A stretch of 64,000 nt of DNA. It comes from Sphagnum compactum (taxonomy: Eukaryota > Bryophyta > Sphagnopsida > Sphagnales). A model generated the notes under the pieces. The model ran no database searches and had not been told where the DNA came from. It was given only the letters and a program-made list of their open reading frames with translations. The stretch spans positions 11,528,271 to 11,592,270 of the forward strand of contig OZ234499.1 of assembly GCA_965153455.1 (NCBI GenBank). The letters are read 5' to 3'. This document shows positions 1-12,178 of the stretch, piece after piece; the first letter of the stretch is position 1; each line of letters starts with the position of its first letter. The position numbers and the translations under genes were made by a program.

Positions 1-1522
1 TATTCATTATTTCTTAAAGAGTCCAATCACACGTGATGTGAGAGGTCTTAATTCTAACACCCCTAACACCTACTTAACATTTTTATAACCTAGAATATAA
101 TATAAATAAGCTACCATCAACCATGATGGCAACTAGCTCACATTTTGTGTCTTTTCACATGATGATGGTAGGACGTAGGTGTAGGCTAGACTAACATAAT
201 ATCTTTTCAAGTTTGGATCTCGCTACGGAATAATTATTTTATTTTGAAAATTTGATTTTGACGAAAAAAATTAAAATTTGATTTTTTGACAAATTTTCAT
301 TTAAAATTTAAAATATTTACACGTTAATCTATCACCAATGTTTTAAACAAACATTTTGTTTCACAGCACAAGTTTTGGTCCCAAATCCTCCCTTGCGAGA
401 AATATGTCACTAATCACTAACATACCATTAGGCACTAAAAAAAGGTTTATTTTAAACATTTATTATATACACAAAGTCAAAAAGAGAAAAAAATTAAAAA
501 CTCTAATCGCAAAACAACGCAATTTTTCACTAGGCTACACTATTAGGCCCATCAAAGGTGTCGGACAAAGCTCATTAGGAGGTGTTTAGTGGCAAAGGAG
601 AATTTTTAAATAGCTCAAGAATGGACTATGAAATTTTGACTTCAGTAAACAATAATTCTTTAAATGTTCATGTATAGAAGAAAAGGAAGAAAAACACAAA
701 GAAAAAAAAATCATAGAGAAGAAAAAAAATGCAAAGAAGGGAGAGAGCTTACCTTTCTTCTCTCTCACTTCTACATTTGGGATGAAGCGCTCCTCTTACT
801 TTCTCCTCTCCACATTCTTTCAATGTTGAGCTCTTCACTTTTCTCAAACTTTGTGTCTCACGTCTCATTGAAGCTCTGTGCTACTCAAGCTCGGGAGCTC
901 TCCCGAGCTCTGGAGATGAAATGAGCGGGAAATGAGGTGAGGGAGGTAGGAGGGGGGGAGGGGGGGGATAGGTAGGAGTGGAAAATTTTAAGGCAGAGAA
1001 GAAGGCTAAAAAATCCCTGGGCGGGGGAAGAGGAGGTGTTTTTGATTCATCCTCAAAACGGCTTGAACGGCCTCATCCTGAACTGTTGCACTGGTGGCTG
1101 CTGGTTCACTCCAGCCCTGGCCTGCCCCCATTCGGACAATGGTAAATAAGCAACAGGTCCTCATTGCAGGCAGTACAAATTGGACTCTCCATCCAAGATT
1201 GGTCTCAAGATCCTCCAACACATTTCATTGCTGCCCATTATTTACTTTTGTGTACTGTTATGCACATTTTGAGCCTCTAATAGACACTAGGCATCCATTG
1301 ATCAGGCCAAGGGCAGACAAGGAAAGAAGAAGCAGTACTGGTAGTACCTGCAATGAGGACCCTTTGCTTATGTAACGTCTTCCCATTTTGATGTGGCATT
1401 CAGCTTCTTGAAGAAGCCAAGCGTTTTGTCCTTTCAGAAGGTATGAAAATGAAAGGGTAGGAGGTTATAGGTAGAAGCATTGTGGGAGAGTTGTCTTTGC
1501 AGGTAGTGTGATGTACGTGGAT
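1..1522. other. AT-rich intergenic DNA
   Basis: I see no credible gene here. The first 650 bases are AT-rich. At about 900-990 there is a purine-rich, G-run tract. At about 1085-1120 a short stretch resembles the right end of the MITE family annotated just downstream (a 'gcactggtggctgctggttc' type sequence), so a relic end of that family may lie here. The short open frames present have no recognisable protein motif. Confidence 0.5.
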
Positions 1523-1875
1523 CAGACTGAACCCTCACCTGCCAGTGATCCACTGGATAGCCCTTAAGGCTCAGTTGTGGATGAACCTCAACTGAGTTAA
1601 CATCTGGTTTCACATTGCTAACTCATTCTGATGTAGGTCCTATATATAGGCAGCTAGGTAGGAGAATGGGTGACTAGGTACTAGGTAAATAAATGGTTTA
1701 CAGTTTAAACAGAGGTAAGAGCTTTCACTACCATGGCTAGCTAGTAGTGAGAAAAACAACTGGGGTAACCACCATGGCTAGCTAAGGAACTGGAACTCGA
1801 CAGAAATTTGTTTCCTGATCACTTACAAAATCCATCCTTCGTGGTGCACTGGTGAGTGCTGGTTCACTCTGGCCC
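1523..1875 (+). mobile_element. MITE-like element, copy A (diverged)
   Basis: This is a diverged copy of the element seen much better at 28617-29012. The shared order is: a left end with a 'ccactggatag' block, a 'gttgtggatgaacctcaact' block, 'tatatatagg' and 'ctaggtag' stretches, 'accaccatggctagct', 'gaactggaactcgacagaaa', and a right end reading 'gtgcactggtgagtgctggt' then 'tcactctggccc'. The left inverted repeat is degraded and the right one is clear. It has no coding capacity, so it would be a non-autonomous DNA element. Transposase family and target-site duplication were not resolved. Confidence 0.65.
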
Positions 1876-4400
1876 ATCTGATGTGATGTGGGTAACAAGT
1901 AGATAAAGAGCTAGGGGAGAGCTTGAAGAGTGGAACCTTAGCAGTGTGCAGAATTCATTCTGGATGAAAGCCAAAGATCAGAGGCATGAGAAAACTCGAT
2001 CCATTGGAACATCACACATTCCTTGGCATGAAACCTATCATATGCTGCCCTGTGGCTTCACAATTGCAATACAAGGGGAACATGGTATACAGAGAGTTGA
2101 TGTGAATGTATGGGCAAACATTCACATCAACTCACCATCGTGGGAGTTTGATTGAGCACTGCAAGGGGATGGTAACTATGGAACCAGCCAGACACCATAT
2201 GGTGTCTACATGATTGCAAAACACAGATCAACATAAAGGATGCACTCCAGGATGCAATTCATTTTGTAGGTGAAGAATCTTCCCCATGCATATACTCCGT
2301 TGGACTCCCTTTTGTAGGGGAATAATCTCAACTATGTACATTTGGATGCACTTCTTTTCTGGAAGAAAATGGGAAGAATTTCATACCATGCTGAGGTAGT
2401 TGTGATCATCATGTTTTTCTACATTTCTTTGACAATGAAAGCAGCCATAATTGCCTCCCTCCCCCAGAAAAAAAAAGTCCAAGTTGTGGTTGAATAGTAT
2501 TCCAAGAAGATGGCAAGGTAAACTACTCTAAATGTAGTCCAAACATTGACATTGAGTGTTTTTGGCTTTGAATGGCCATGAACATTCATTTTTTGCAACC
2601 AAGGATATGATTAGACTCCAAACTGTACCACTTTAGGTAGTTGGCTGCAGAAACAAGCAAATGTACCTCCATGCTCCCAACTTCTATAGTGATGAGATCC
2701 TTATGGGCTGGGTATTCCTTTGATGAAACCAAAATCAACTCTTGGCTATCCATGTTTTTGTCTCCGTAGGTTATCAAATCCTTAAACAGTAAAAACCTTT
2801 GAGTTGTCAATTTTCATTTGGTTGCGCTTCTCCAATTTCAATTGCCTGCTTGGCTTGAATTTGACCAATGTGAGTTCACGATTGTGAGAAGTGCATGGGG
2901 AATGAAGTTTTTTTTTGGAGATAAGTTTTACTTGCTAAAACTTAGCTTGACATTATACTAGGTGATTCTCAAGTTGAGTATTTCAAAACCCACCTTTATG
3001 CATAACAAATGAATATTATTAAAAAAAAATAACAAAAAAAATTGATTGCCACATCATTACTACAAAAAAAGATCAACCAACTAACATTGGTCTCCACCTT
3101 TATTATTTCTAGTTTAAGATTCTACCAAAAGCTAGTCACCATTTTTGATATTAAACCTAAAATAACTTGCAAGGACCTTTACTAAACTTAGTCACCTACA
3201 TATGTTTTAATTCATTGGACAATAAAGTTATCCTTAAAATAAACCTTATTTTGGGCTTGACTTTGGTTTTCATTGTAGTCGTTCATCTTCCCTTTTGAAC
3301 TATCTATAAAATCCATCAAAGTGAAGAACAACATTGAAACTAATGATGAACTCCAAAAAGTGACTACCATAGTTTTTTTTTTTAATTACACAACAATCTA
3401 CTCAGCTTACGGTCACATAAATTAGGAAACTACTTAAATAAGGGTTAACTAAGTTAGGACCTACCTACCTCTTTGTTTACTTACTTGGTACCTACCTAAC
3501 TACCTAGGCATTGATTACTTAATAATAATACGTATGAACCTGACATCCAAAGAAATAGGACTTGGATTTATGGTTTGCTAAGTAAAACTCTAAAACATTA
3601 CAAGGGGGAAGGTTTAATCTTCAAGGATTGCTATGAGGAAGGTGGCATTACCTTCTAACACAAATTCAAGAAAATGCAATAAAAACAAAAACAAATTAAA
3701 CTTGAACTTCTAGCTAATTATGGAAAGGGAAAGAAGGTCCTTCCAACCCAAGTAGTTGTACTTTTGATAGCAACTGGTTTAACAATCTCGTACCTTCCAA
3801 AGGTTGTTGCCATGCCATGCTAAGTGGTTGCCTTTCACCAAATAGATTACATTTTTTTCTTACTATCTTATAACAATTACCTTTTAGCAAGATACAATAA
3901 TCTAGAAAGTAAGTTTTAAATGTAATACAAAGAGGTAGAATAAACTAATATGAAAACTATAGTAATCTACATCAAACTAACATAAATGACTAGCATTCCA
4001 TAGGGAAAGTAAGGCAAAAAGAAATAAAGAATAAAATGAAGACACCAAAAGTTTCCCAACCTTCACACATTTTCTTTCATTATTTGTTATTTCCTCATAC
4101 AAGATCTCTCTCCCTCTCTTTCATTCCTTCAAGAACTTTCCATACAAGAATGATAGGAATTCATCTTCTAATCCCCTTCTTCCAAAAAACACACAGGGTC
4201 CATATTCCACCCCCAAAATAGGCACCTTATCTTTATCCTTACACAAATCCCTCTTAGTTTATTAGTAAACAATTACCAATCAATCACACATTTCCAATGG
4301 CTAACTAACGCAATGGTTTCATCCCCAGGATAAACTAGAAGACAACAAAATAATCAACACTAGTAATTATCTAATTACTAGGAGGCCCATAGGACTAGCT
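1876..4400. other. AT-rich intergenic DNA, no gene seen
   Basis: No open frame here shows a protein family motif. Positions 3440-3520 carry loosely repeated 'cctacctac/ttacttac' tetranucleotide-like sequence, a motif that recurs near 8330-8430 and in the MITE family. The rest reads as ordinary AT-rich spacer. Confidence 0.45.
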
Positions 4401-4441
4401 AGTTTAGGTAGATTTTCTACTTTTAACAAAGACCAAGTGAG

Positions 4442-4690
4442 GTGAATTTTTTAGATTTGGTTTTCAACCTCAAAGGTGTTATGTTAAGGAAACGAAATTT
4501 CACATATCCTTATATTCATAATAACTTTAATGATTTCTTTCCTAGGTATCTTTATATTCACCTTGGAAATACATTATGGGTAAATAATACCCCTTATAAA
4601 TTTTTCCACAATCCTCCCTTGAATGCCATATATTTCGTTCAATCCTTCAAAATTGCAAAAAAAAAGACAACTAGTCTACCTAATTGGTAA
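4442..4690 (+). pseudogene. FCP1-homology domain fragment, copy 1
   Basis: The frame starts with DLVFNLKGVML, which lines up with the first HAD/FCP1 motif of plant FCP1-like proteins (usually LxxDLNGxL). Further on it reads NTLWVNNTPYKFF-HNPPLNAIYF, which lines up with the fourth motif region (usually NTLLxDDxPYKxxxNPP). The catalytic Asp of motif I is Asn, and both Asp of the DD pair in motif IV are Asn. Only about 100 bases separate the two motifs, where an intact domain needs roughly three times that, so the middle of the domain is deleted. There is no credible upstream start. It is a decayed fragment of a putative phosphatase of the CTD/NLI-interacting-factor type, the first of three in a row. 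Confidence 0.6.
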
Positions 4691-5001
4691 GATGTTCTTG
4701 TACTTATAATTGTTACATTAATTTGGAATTAATGTTCCTAGTTTTGTGAAGGACAATCTTTTTAATGCCTTCAAGAATCTTATCATACTTGCTATAGGAT
4801 TCGAAAGGACATGTGAAGAATGCAATAGCAAGTGCGATGCCATCTTTTGTACAAAATCACCACCAAGACATCATGTTTTTGTTTCATGAGTCTTGGGGTT
4901 TTTTGGGTGATCATATGAATTATTTCATCCTAACCTATATGGTGTTAATCTTGTGATGGATTGGATGTTCTCCACAAATTATTCCCAAGTTTCCAAGTAT
5001 C

Positions 5002-5570
5002 TTGCTTGAACCAATGCAAGGGAATGGGGTAATGGGTGTTCTTTTTGTTGAGGTTATGGAAGATGTGGAGTTCTCAACTTCTTGTCCTCTAAATATAGAA
5101 AAAGAAGATGAAATGCCTTCCATTTCAGGTCCTAGGATTGATTTTAAAATGCCCCATTCGCTTGCATTAAAAGTGAATTTTTACATCTCATTTTTGACTT
5201 AAATGGAGTTCTTGTGGTGACACAACTCGGGGTGTAGGACTATAGCCCATATTCGAGTGCTTACATTTGGCTCCCTTGTTTTAAAGCCTAGATTAAAGGA
5301 ATTTCTAACAAGATGTTTAGTTGAATTCACAATGTAAATATGGTCCACAACCCAACATCACAATACATAAGTTTTTTTCTAAATCATAAAAACTTTGATG
5401 TTTGCTTCTAAAGTTTTCCTAACATTGACATCGAAAGTACATTGCTCATAAATGATATGCCATGTAAATCTATATTTGATGATTCCTTTAGTGCCATATT
5501 TTTGGAATCATTTGACCTTTCTCTTAAAGTTGGAGATTATTTGCTTTCTACTATATTTTTTATATAGTGG
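5002..5570 (+). pseudogene. FCP1-homology domain pseudogene, copy 2
   Basis: Three blocks in order can be placed on an FCP1/HAD domain. Around 5181-5222 the frame reads LHLIFDLNGVLVV, a good motif I with the nucleophile Asp present (codon 5196-5198). At 5281-5345 a different frame reads RLKEFLTRCLVEFTM, stop, IWST, matching the xGLKEFLxxCxxxFxxxIWSS helix region. At 5439-5520 the first frame returns with TLLINDMPCKSIF then FSAIFLESF, the motif IV region, where the first Asp of DD is Asn. The frame change plus an in-frame stop mark it as broken unless unusual introns are present. An open stretch at 5002-5202 (acidic, ending LALK just before motif I in another frame) may be the N-terminal part; that is inference. 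Confidence 0.65.
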
Positions 5571-6143
5571 CGTTTCATTCTTCTAGATATGGTGTTCAAT
5601 CATTTGTGATGGACAATCCTAAATTCGGAACATTAAAAGTATAAGTTGGAATGATCTTCATTATCACAATCGCAATGTTAGGTGTGAAACAACATATTTT
5701 AAACATAAAAAATTAGAAAAAAAGATTTAATTTTTTTGAAAAAAAATTCCTTTAATTTCTTCAAAGTTATTTCCTTAATTCAAATTATATATTATATTTA
5801 TCATATGTTGGCCAATTGTTTACATATTTGAACAACCTTGCAAATGTGAATGAATGTTTGGCAGCCATTAGGTATCTTTTCTATATTATTTTTTTAAACA
5901 CTAATAACATTTGGACATTTGGTGGCCAATTTTTTTTCCTACTCTTTGTAGATTAATAACATCAATATACTTTTTTTTAAAAATTAAGATTGTTAGCACA
6001 ATGTGATGCTACCATATTGAAAGTTTACAATTTTTTGTATTGCATTTTATTGACAAATATTCTTGGTCGTTATAATTCAATTTTTTCTTGTAGCCAACTA
6101 CATTGATTAGAGGCAAGTCAATATGTTTTCATCCACATTCACA

Positions 6144-6658
6144 GGTTGCTGACCCCATAAAATTGTTGATTTTTGGTGTCAATGGTGTCATGTGTTATTT
6201 TCCACAATGTGCCACTTCGGAAGGGAATATTTGAATGTTTGGAAAAATATTAACAAAAGCAAAGTGCAAACAAAAGTTAAAGTGGAACATTTGTTTTGCA
6301 ACATCTAAAAATTAATTTTATGTTGTAATTTGGTTTTATATGAATAATGAAACTTGAGGATGTGCTTGAAATTCTTCCTTTGTTGATGTTAGAAAATTTT
6401 GTGGACCAATTCATGTTCATTTGGGGATCAGAAAATGTTTTATCTAGAACTTTTGGTGGAATTGTAGATGGGTCGTTTTATTATCTAGAGGATTTGAAAC
6501 AAGTATATTATGCTTGTCATGAGCTACCTTATGAAAAGGGAAAACAAACGTTGTTCATTGACAATAAACCCAACAAAGTGTTTCGGAATCCAAAGTGGAA
6601 TGGTCTTTTCATTGAATCCTTCATAGTAGATATGTTGTTAAAAAGTAAGGTGAAATGA
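6144..6658 (+). pseudogene. FCP1-homology domain pseudogene, copy 3
   Basis: A block after a splice-acceptor-like 'cattcacag' reads KLLIFGVNGVMCYF, the motif I region with the nucleophile Asp changed to Gly (codon 6175-6177); the frame then ends in a stop. From 6347 another frame runs 103 codons: an FMFIWGSENVLSRTFG block (motif II-III region), then a LEDLKQVY helix, LPYEKG, and TLFIDNKPNKVFRNPKWNGL then FIESF (motif IV, second Asp of DD changed to Asn). The order, spacing and wording match the C-terminal two thirds of plant FCP1-homology proteins. With the nucleophile gone and a frame break, an active phosphatase is unlikely. The long remaining frame could still be transcribed. Confidence 0.65.
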
Positions 6659-6659
6659 T

Positions 6660-9200
6660 TGGACCTAACATCTTGTTTGTGGTTAGCCTTGATTGGATTG
6701 CTATTGGTGAACATAGTTTGAGTACATGGTGAAGTATTCTTTAAGCTTCATTTAAATTCATTTCTGCAAAGTTACTTTTGGTTCATGCAATATATGAACA
6801 ATGACAATGGGGATGTTTGAAATACTTAGCCCCTTTTAAGTATGCACTCTAAATTTAATCACTTTGGAAAATTCATTTGATCTGTTTTTATCTTTCATCT
6901 AATAACTTTTTTCAAAATTATTTCATGTATTTTCTAGTATTGATGTTTGTAATTGGTTTAAACTATTATTCGTAGACTACATGACATTGTTTGCAACTTT
7001 GAAAATGAGAAAGTGATGTTAGTCATTTAGATTCTTATTTTGAGATGGCATCAATGTAGTTACATATTTGACCATGGACAATTACAAAAGACCTAATAAT
7101 ACCAGGAATTGATGTAATCCTTAAGGTTTACACTATTTTTAAGGTTTATGAAAACTCTTGGTGAACCTCTTTTTGGTGTTGTTAATAACTTGGTGGCCAC
7201 CATGTTCAAATTGTATTTGAAATGTTCAAGAATTTCTTTTAACCTATGTACATTGCATGTTGTTAAATTTACAAGGTCCTCTTTTTGGTGTCATTAACAA
7301 CTTAATAGCTAGTAAGTTCAATTTGTATTTAAAATATCCAATAAATGTTTCTAACCAGTGTAAATTTCATTTTATTAATTTTACAACATCTTTTTTGGGT
7401 TGTTAACAACCTAATATTCACCATGTTGTAGTTATGATTTAAATATGCAATGTTTGAACTAAAAATTCCTTGTTGGTATTTCTGAACTTTTGTAGAGTCC
7501 AAAAAGTAATTAAATATGTGTTAACTTGTTAAAAAGAATTAATGCCCTTGTAGTAAGTAATATTATAAAAATAATAAAAAGTAAAAAACCAACTTTAGCT
7601 TCCATTATTGATTTTTTCAGCATTGGAATTTTGTACAAAATTTATTTTTCAATATTAGAAAAATGTATTAAATGTTCTCAATATGTTAATAATGACCTAA
7701 AATTTTGTGGTGGAATGAGAGACGTTTCAATGAAAGATGTTCATTCTTCTTTTTTAAAGACTTTTAATTAAAGCAAAAGAATTGGAAAAGACCAAATAGG
7801 AATGGGCTAAAACTTGTAGAAATGCATATTTTTACCTTTGAAAATTAAAGATTCATGTGAAAACTCAATTCATGTCTAAATTTACATTTTTAAAGCAAAC
7901 CATGGGGGATCAACACTATGAGAAAATAAGGTGTCTTGTAACTAGGATTGCAACTAGGTTTTTGAGTTGCAAGGACCACTTGCAATTCAAATGTAATTTT
8001 ACAACATGAGTGTTTTTGGACAAGTTTCAAGAATTATAGTGTACACAATTCACCATAATGAAATCATATACATATGTAACTTGTGCAACTATGTTGCAAT
8101 TAAATTATTGCAATTATCATCTCATTATATTATAACTACTATGCAATTACATAAACAAAAATGTGCCAAAGTGACAATGATGTGTTGACAAATCATCAAT
8201 GAATTTGTGATTTTTAAAAATTATTTTGATATTTAATATTTTTATTAGTTTAATTTAAATCATCCAACTTAGGGCCAATAAGATGTTGACACATGACATT
8301 TAGGTCAATAGGTAAGTAAGCCTAAAATCAGTAGACATTATTACCTACCTTTCTTAGGTTAAGTAGGTAAGTAGTTAAGCTTAGCTAGATAGGTAGATAG
8401 ACTTAGATGAGGTAGGTAGGTAATTTGGAATCATTTTATTTTATTTTGAGTTTAACATGTAGGACCAAACTTTTTTTTATTGATTTATTCAAATGTCATT
8501 TTTAAAAAAGCTCCAAATGTACTTAACTATATAATTTACAAACTTGAAAGGTATGATAAAAAATATGGGAGGAAAAAAATAATTGTGTATCTTAGTTGTA
8601 ACTTATTTGAAACTATTACAAAACAAGTTAGTGAGTAAACATTTAAGTTCTTAAAAAGCTTCAGATCTTAAAACATTGTCCCTTTGCTTTTCAAATGCAA
8701 AAGGTGTTTTTAGACTTTGACTTGGCACACCCAAAACCATTTAAATTGCTCACAAAAGACACAAAATAAGGAAGACATGGTTATCAAAAGTAAGAGGGTC
8801 AATGTTTGGTCACTAGCTTAATTCATATTTTTCAACACATTCATCGTCTTCATGGATTTTTTGTGTTGTTCCTTTATTTTTGGAGCTCAAATGTTTGATG
8901 TAAATCTTAATTTGGTGCACCCATAACGTTTTAGATCGTTAAAAATAAACAAGAATAAAAAAAAAAGGTCTAGAATTAAAGGGTTATTTTTAAACAAAAC
9001 ACATTATGTGATTTTGACATGTTTTGTGTTTCTTTTGTGTTGTTCTTTAGCCTTTGGAGCTGAAACATATAATGTATAGCTTACCTTGTCATTCACATAA
9101 TGTTACATCACCAAATATAAACAAGAAACAAGAAATATCCAAAATTGTTTAATCATTCGCCATGATTAGTGATGGGTGGTTCTACCCTAACATAATATAT
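6660..9200. other. AT-rich intergenic DNA, no gene seen
   Basis: Nothing recognisable was found. Around 7170-7420 three loosely similar segments carry 'cctctttttggtgttgttaa' followed by an 'aacttggtggcca'-like stretch and 'tttgtatttgaaatgttcaa', suggesting an old tandem duplication of about 110 bases. Positions 8330-8430 carry degenerate 'aggtaggtag' runs. Confidence 0.4.
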
Positions 9201-9204
9201 CTAT

Positions 9205-9420
9205 TAAAGGAATATTAATTATTATAATTCATAATAGTTAATAACTAATAATTAATTATTAATCTATAATTAAATATTAATGTATAATAGTAATAGTAAT
9301 GGTAATATTATTAAATAATACATTAGCCTAGCTATTATTAACTTTTAGTTATGTTAGGCTAGGTTATGGTAGCCTAACTTATAATAATAATAATTATTAT
9401 TATTGTAGCTAGTAGTTGCA
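9205..9420. repeat. AT-rich low-complexity tract (TAA/TTA-rich)
   Basis: An almost pure A/T stretch made of irregular taa, tta and aat units, including 'ataataataataattattat' near its end and a short 'ttaggctagg' and 'gcctagcta' inverted pair. It is simple sequence without coding signs. Confidence 0.7.
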
Positions 9421-10272
9421 TAGTTGCATGAAAATCCAATAATTAAGTTGTAAAATAGTTGAAAAAAATTGTTCACGAGTGTTTCATTTATTTCAGTTGT
9501 ATTGTAATTGTCATATGTGATTATTGTGCAACTTGCTAACAAAGTCAAATATGGCTGACCAAAACCATATATACGGTGTGTACATTCATCCATATAGCTA
9601 TCCATCTTGGGACTAATATGCAACTATAATAGAACTCCACAAATTTTTAATAGGATATGCAACATAGTTGTGGATTAGTTGTTTTAAAACTCTAGTTGTA
9701 GGGTAGTGAAGTTTCCATGAACACAATTTCTCATAGTGAAAGATGGCATAAACTTGTTTTATAGATGGAAAACAATTGCCTTGCAAAACAAAATTCCTAT
9801 TTAGACATGGGTTTTGGCACATAAAATGAATGAAATTTTGATTCCAATGGTCACCCAATGTGTTTTGAATTGGATTTTAGGGATATTGTCATTCTTTGAT
9901 GCAATTTATGCTTCCATAATAATGTATAACACCAATTATGATGCAAATAATGTCATGCATGTATGTGGTTTTAGTTGATTTTAGATTTTGTGTTTAAGGT
10001 TGTTTTTAGCAAATGCTAAAAAATGAGTTTCCTTGACATTGTGACATTGTGATTTTGTGTTTTTAGTAATGCTAACTTGTTCATTTGGTGCGCCTAAAAG
10101 CAAATACTTGCCCAACATAAATTCATACATTGAAAATGTTCACGAGGGATTTGCTATTAGTTAGGTCCTTGGAAGTCAATAAATTTCCAATTATATTTTA
10201 GACTACCGTAAATATTTTGATTATCAGTGTATCATTATCACAAACTTACCCTTTCCATGTATTTGTGCTTTG

Positions 10273-10457
10273 CAACACTTTAACAATGTGTTCAAAATTA
10301 AGTGTTAAGAAGTTTTGATACAATCATTGATATGATGTTGTAATGACATTGCAACACATTGTGATGATTGATTGTTATATTATAATACCATTACATCATA
10401 TCAATGAATAATTAACATTTCAATAGCACTTAATTTTGAACACATTGTTAAAGGGTT
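10273..10457. mobile_element. Foldback (MITE-like) element, about 185 bp
   Basis: The left arm reads 'tttaacaatgtgttcaaaat' then 'taagtg', later 'cattgatatgatgt' and 'gtaatg'. The right arm carries the same series as its reverse complement ('cattacatcatatcaatg', 'cacttaattttgaacacatt', 'gttaaag'). The arms are about 70-80 bases each with a short unpaired centre. This is the shape of a small non-autonomous foldback transposon. Target-site duplication was not established. Confidence 0.7.
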
Positions 10458-10459
10458 GT

Positions 10460-11750
10460 AAACACATATACATGAAAACAACAAGTCTATGATCATTCTT
10501 TTTTTTTTCTTTTTCAATTTTGTGATATAATAATATTGGCAATTTTTTTCAAAAAACAAAAAAAATTAGTCAAAATTTTTTAAACTGACAAATTTTGTCC
10601 AAAACAAAAGCTAAATTTCAGTAGTAGTAATCATAGTTGTGATTTTTGAGGTTTACCAACCAACACCAATATTGCTATGATATTTCATGATGACATTTTA
10701 CCTTCATTGAAATGGCATGCATATCATATTTGAATATTTTTCTTTAGTTCTTGGAGGAAAAAAAAGGGAAAAACAACTACATAAAAGTAGTTGAAAAAAC
10801 ACACCATACTTATTTATTTTCAATATTAATTTTCAAATATGTACTTAACACATTTCAAAATTCAAGGTCATCAACACAAAAACCCTAAACACAACAAGCA
10901 ATAACTAACCAACACTTGTCTCAACTCTCAATCTGTCCATAAAGTAGTTACGTACTAAATATGTCAAATACCAATAGAGGTAGCGTTGGACAACCATATG
11001 AAGTAATAAGATATCATAAGAATATTATAACAAAATTATATCAATATGATCAATTTCTTGATACTATAATCACTATTAGTCTAAATACCAAGGTAGTATC
11101 GATATAGCACCACATATTGGTACAAAATCCCAATCCTTTATGGGTTGCTTTAAGACACTGTAAATATAATCATTTATGGGTTGTTTCTAAACATTATGAA
11201 TATCATGTCCTTCGACAAAATCCGGGTGTCAGAGTAAGAAAAATAAAAATTTGAAATTTTCTTTTAGGTTGACGAATGTGTGTAAATAAGGGCAAGGACA
11301 TCAATAAAAATAAATGCCTACGGTTAACTTCAATGGTTGGCCTAGGTGTTGAAACATCCATGTAATCTCTCTTTTTTGATACTTTGTTGCAGGGTATTTT
11401 ATGGTGTTTATGTGTGGGGCTAGAGAAGATTTAAAACTCCACTTTGGATGTGTAAAATATTTAATGATGCTCAAATACAGTGTTGTTGGAGCTTCTCTTA
11501 TTGTAGCTGATATTTGTGTGTAAGACCAAGTTAGCAGAAAGCACTAGCCAGAAATTTCTGGTGTATTTCAAAATGGAATTTCTCCTTCACAAAGGGCGAG
11601 GTGTTTAGAAAACTAGTCTCAGGATGCTGTGTAATTGGTATCATCTGCAAGTCAATCATCTCCTCATAAATGATCATAGCCTATAGTGCAACTGCGCACT
11701 GAAGCACACATAGATATAGAAATTCACCCACAGATTCAAGGGAACAGGAC
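10460..11750. other. AT-rich spacer downstream of the transporter gene
   Basis: No gene recognised. An oligo-T run lies at about 10500-10512. The stretch ends near the putative 3' end of the minus-strand transporter gene. Confidence 0.4.
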
Positions 11751-11751
11751 T

Positions 11752-11780
11752 TTACAAAAATAAATTCTCCAGCTTTTATT
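11752..11780 (-). terminator. Candidate polyadenylation signal of the transporter gene
   Basis: On the minus strand an AATAAA hexamer (11775-11780) is followed about 20 bases on by TGTAA (11752-11756), roughly 250 bases after the stop codon. This fits a plant 3' end signal, but plant poly(A) sites are loosely defined and transcript data would be needed to fix the end. Confidence 0.35.
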
Positions 11781-12028
11781 ATGAAGCATTGGAGCAATTT
11801 GTAATGGAATCAATCAAAATGTCTTTCATCTGATGAATTCCGTCAGGCATCTGTGTGCGGGTTTCTATCATATCGCTGCACATGTGTATGAAATCTGTAG
11901 CAAAAAAGTGACTGGGTGAAACCTTGTCTTGTAATTTGTTCATGTACCCCTGGGAAGGGTAATGCTAATGCTAGCTGCTACATTCATGCAAGCTTTGCTT
12001 TGCAATCATGCAAACTGCTGCCAAGCTT

Positions 12029-12178
12029 TTATATGTCAGCAAAAGCATGGTAGTATGTTGAATCAGAGATGATGTAGTGAATTGCAGCTACACAAGTGAC
12101 TATCGTCAGCACTGCTGAAATAACTACAATTAACCAGTGCCATATTAGCCTCCATGTGCTGAAACCCTTCCCCTTCAC
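12029..12178 (-). CDS. Transporter exon 7 (last membrane segment and FADI end)
   Basis: Residues 457-505 and the TAA stop. Acceptor TTTGCAG|GTGAAG. Reads TWRLIWHWLIVVISAV then a hydrophobic run, and ends YYHAFADI. The conserved WHW and the FAD(V/I) terminus confirm that this distant exon, 837 bases from exon 6, belongs to the gene. Confidence 0.93.
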   Translation of the reverse strand: MKGKGFSTWRLIWHWLIVVISAVLTIVTCVAAIHYIISDSTYYHAFADI

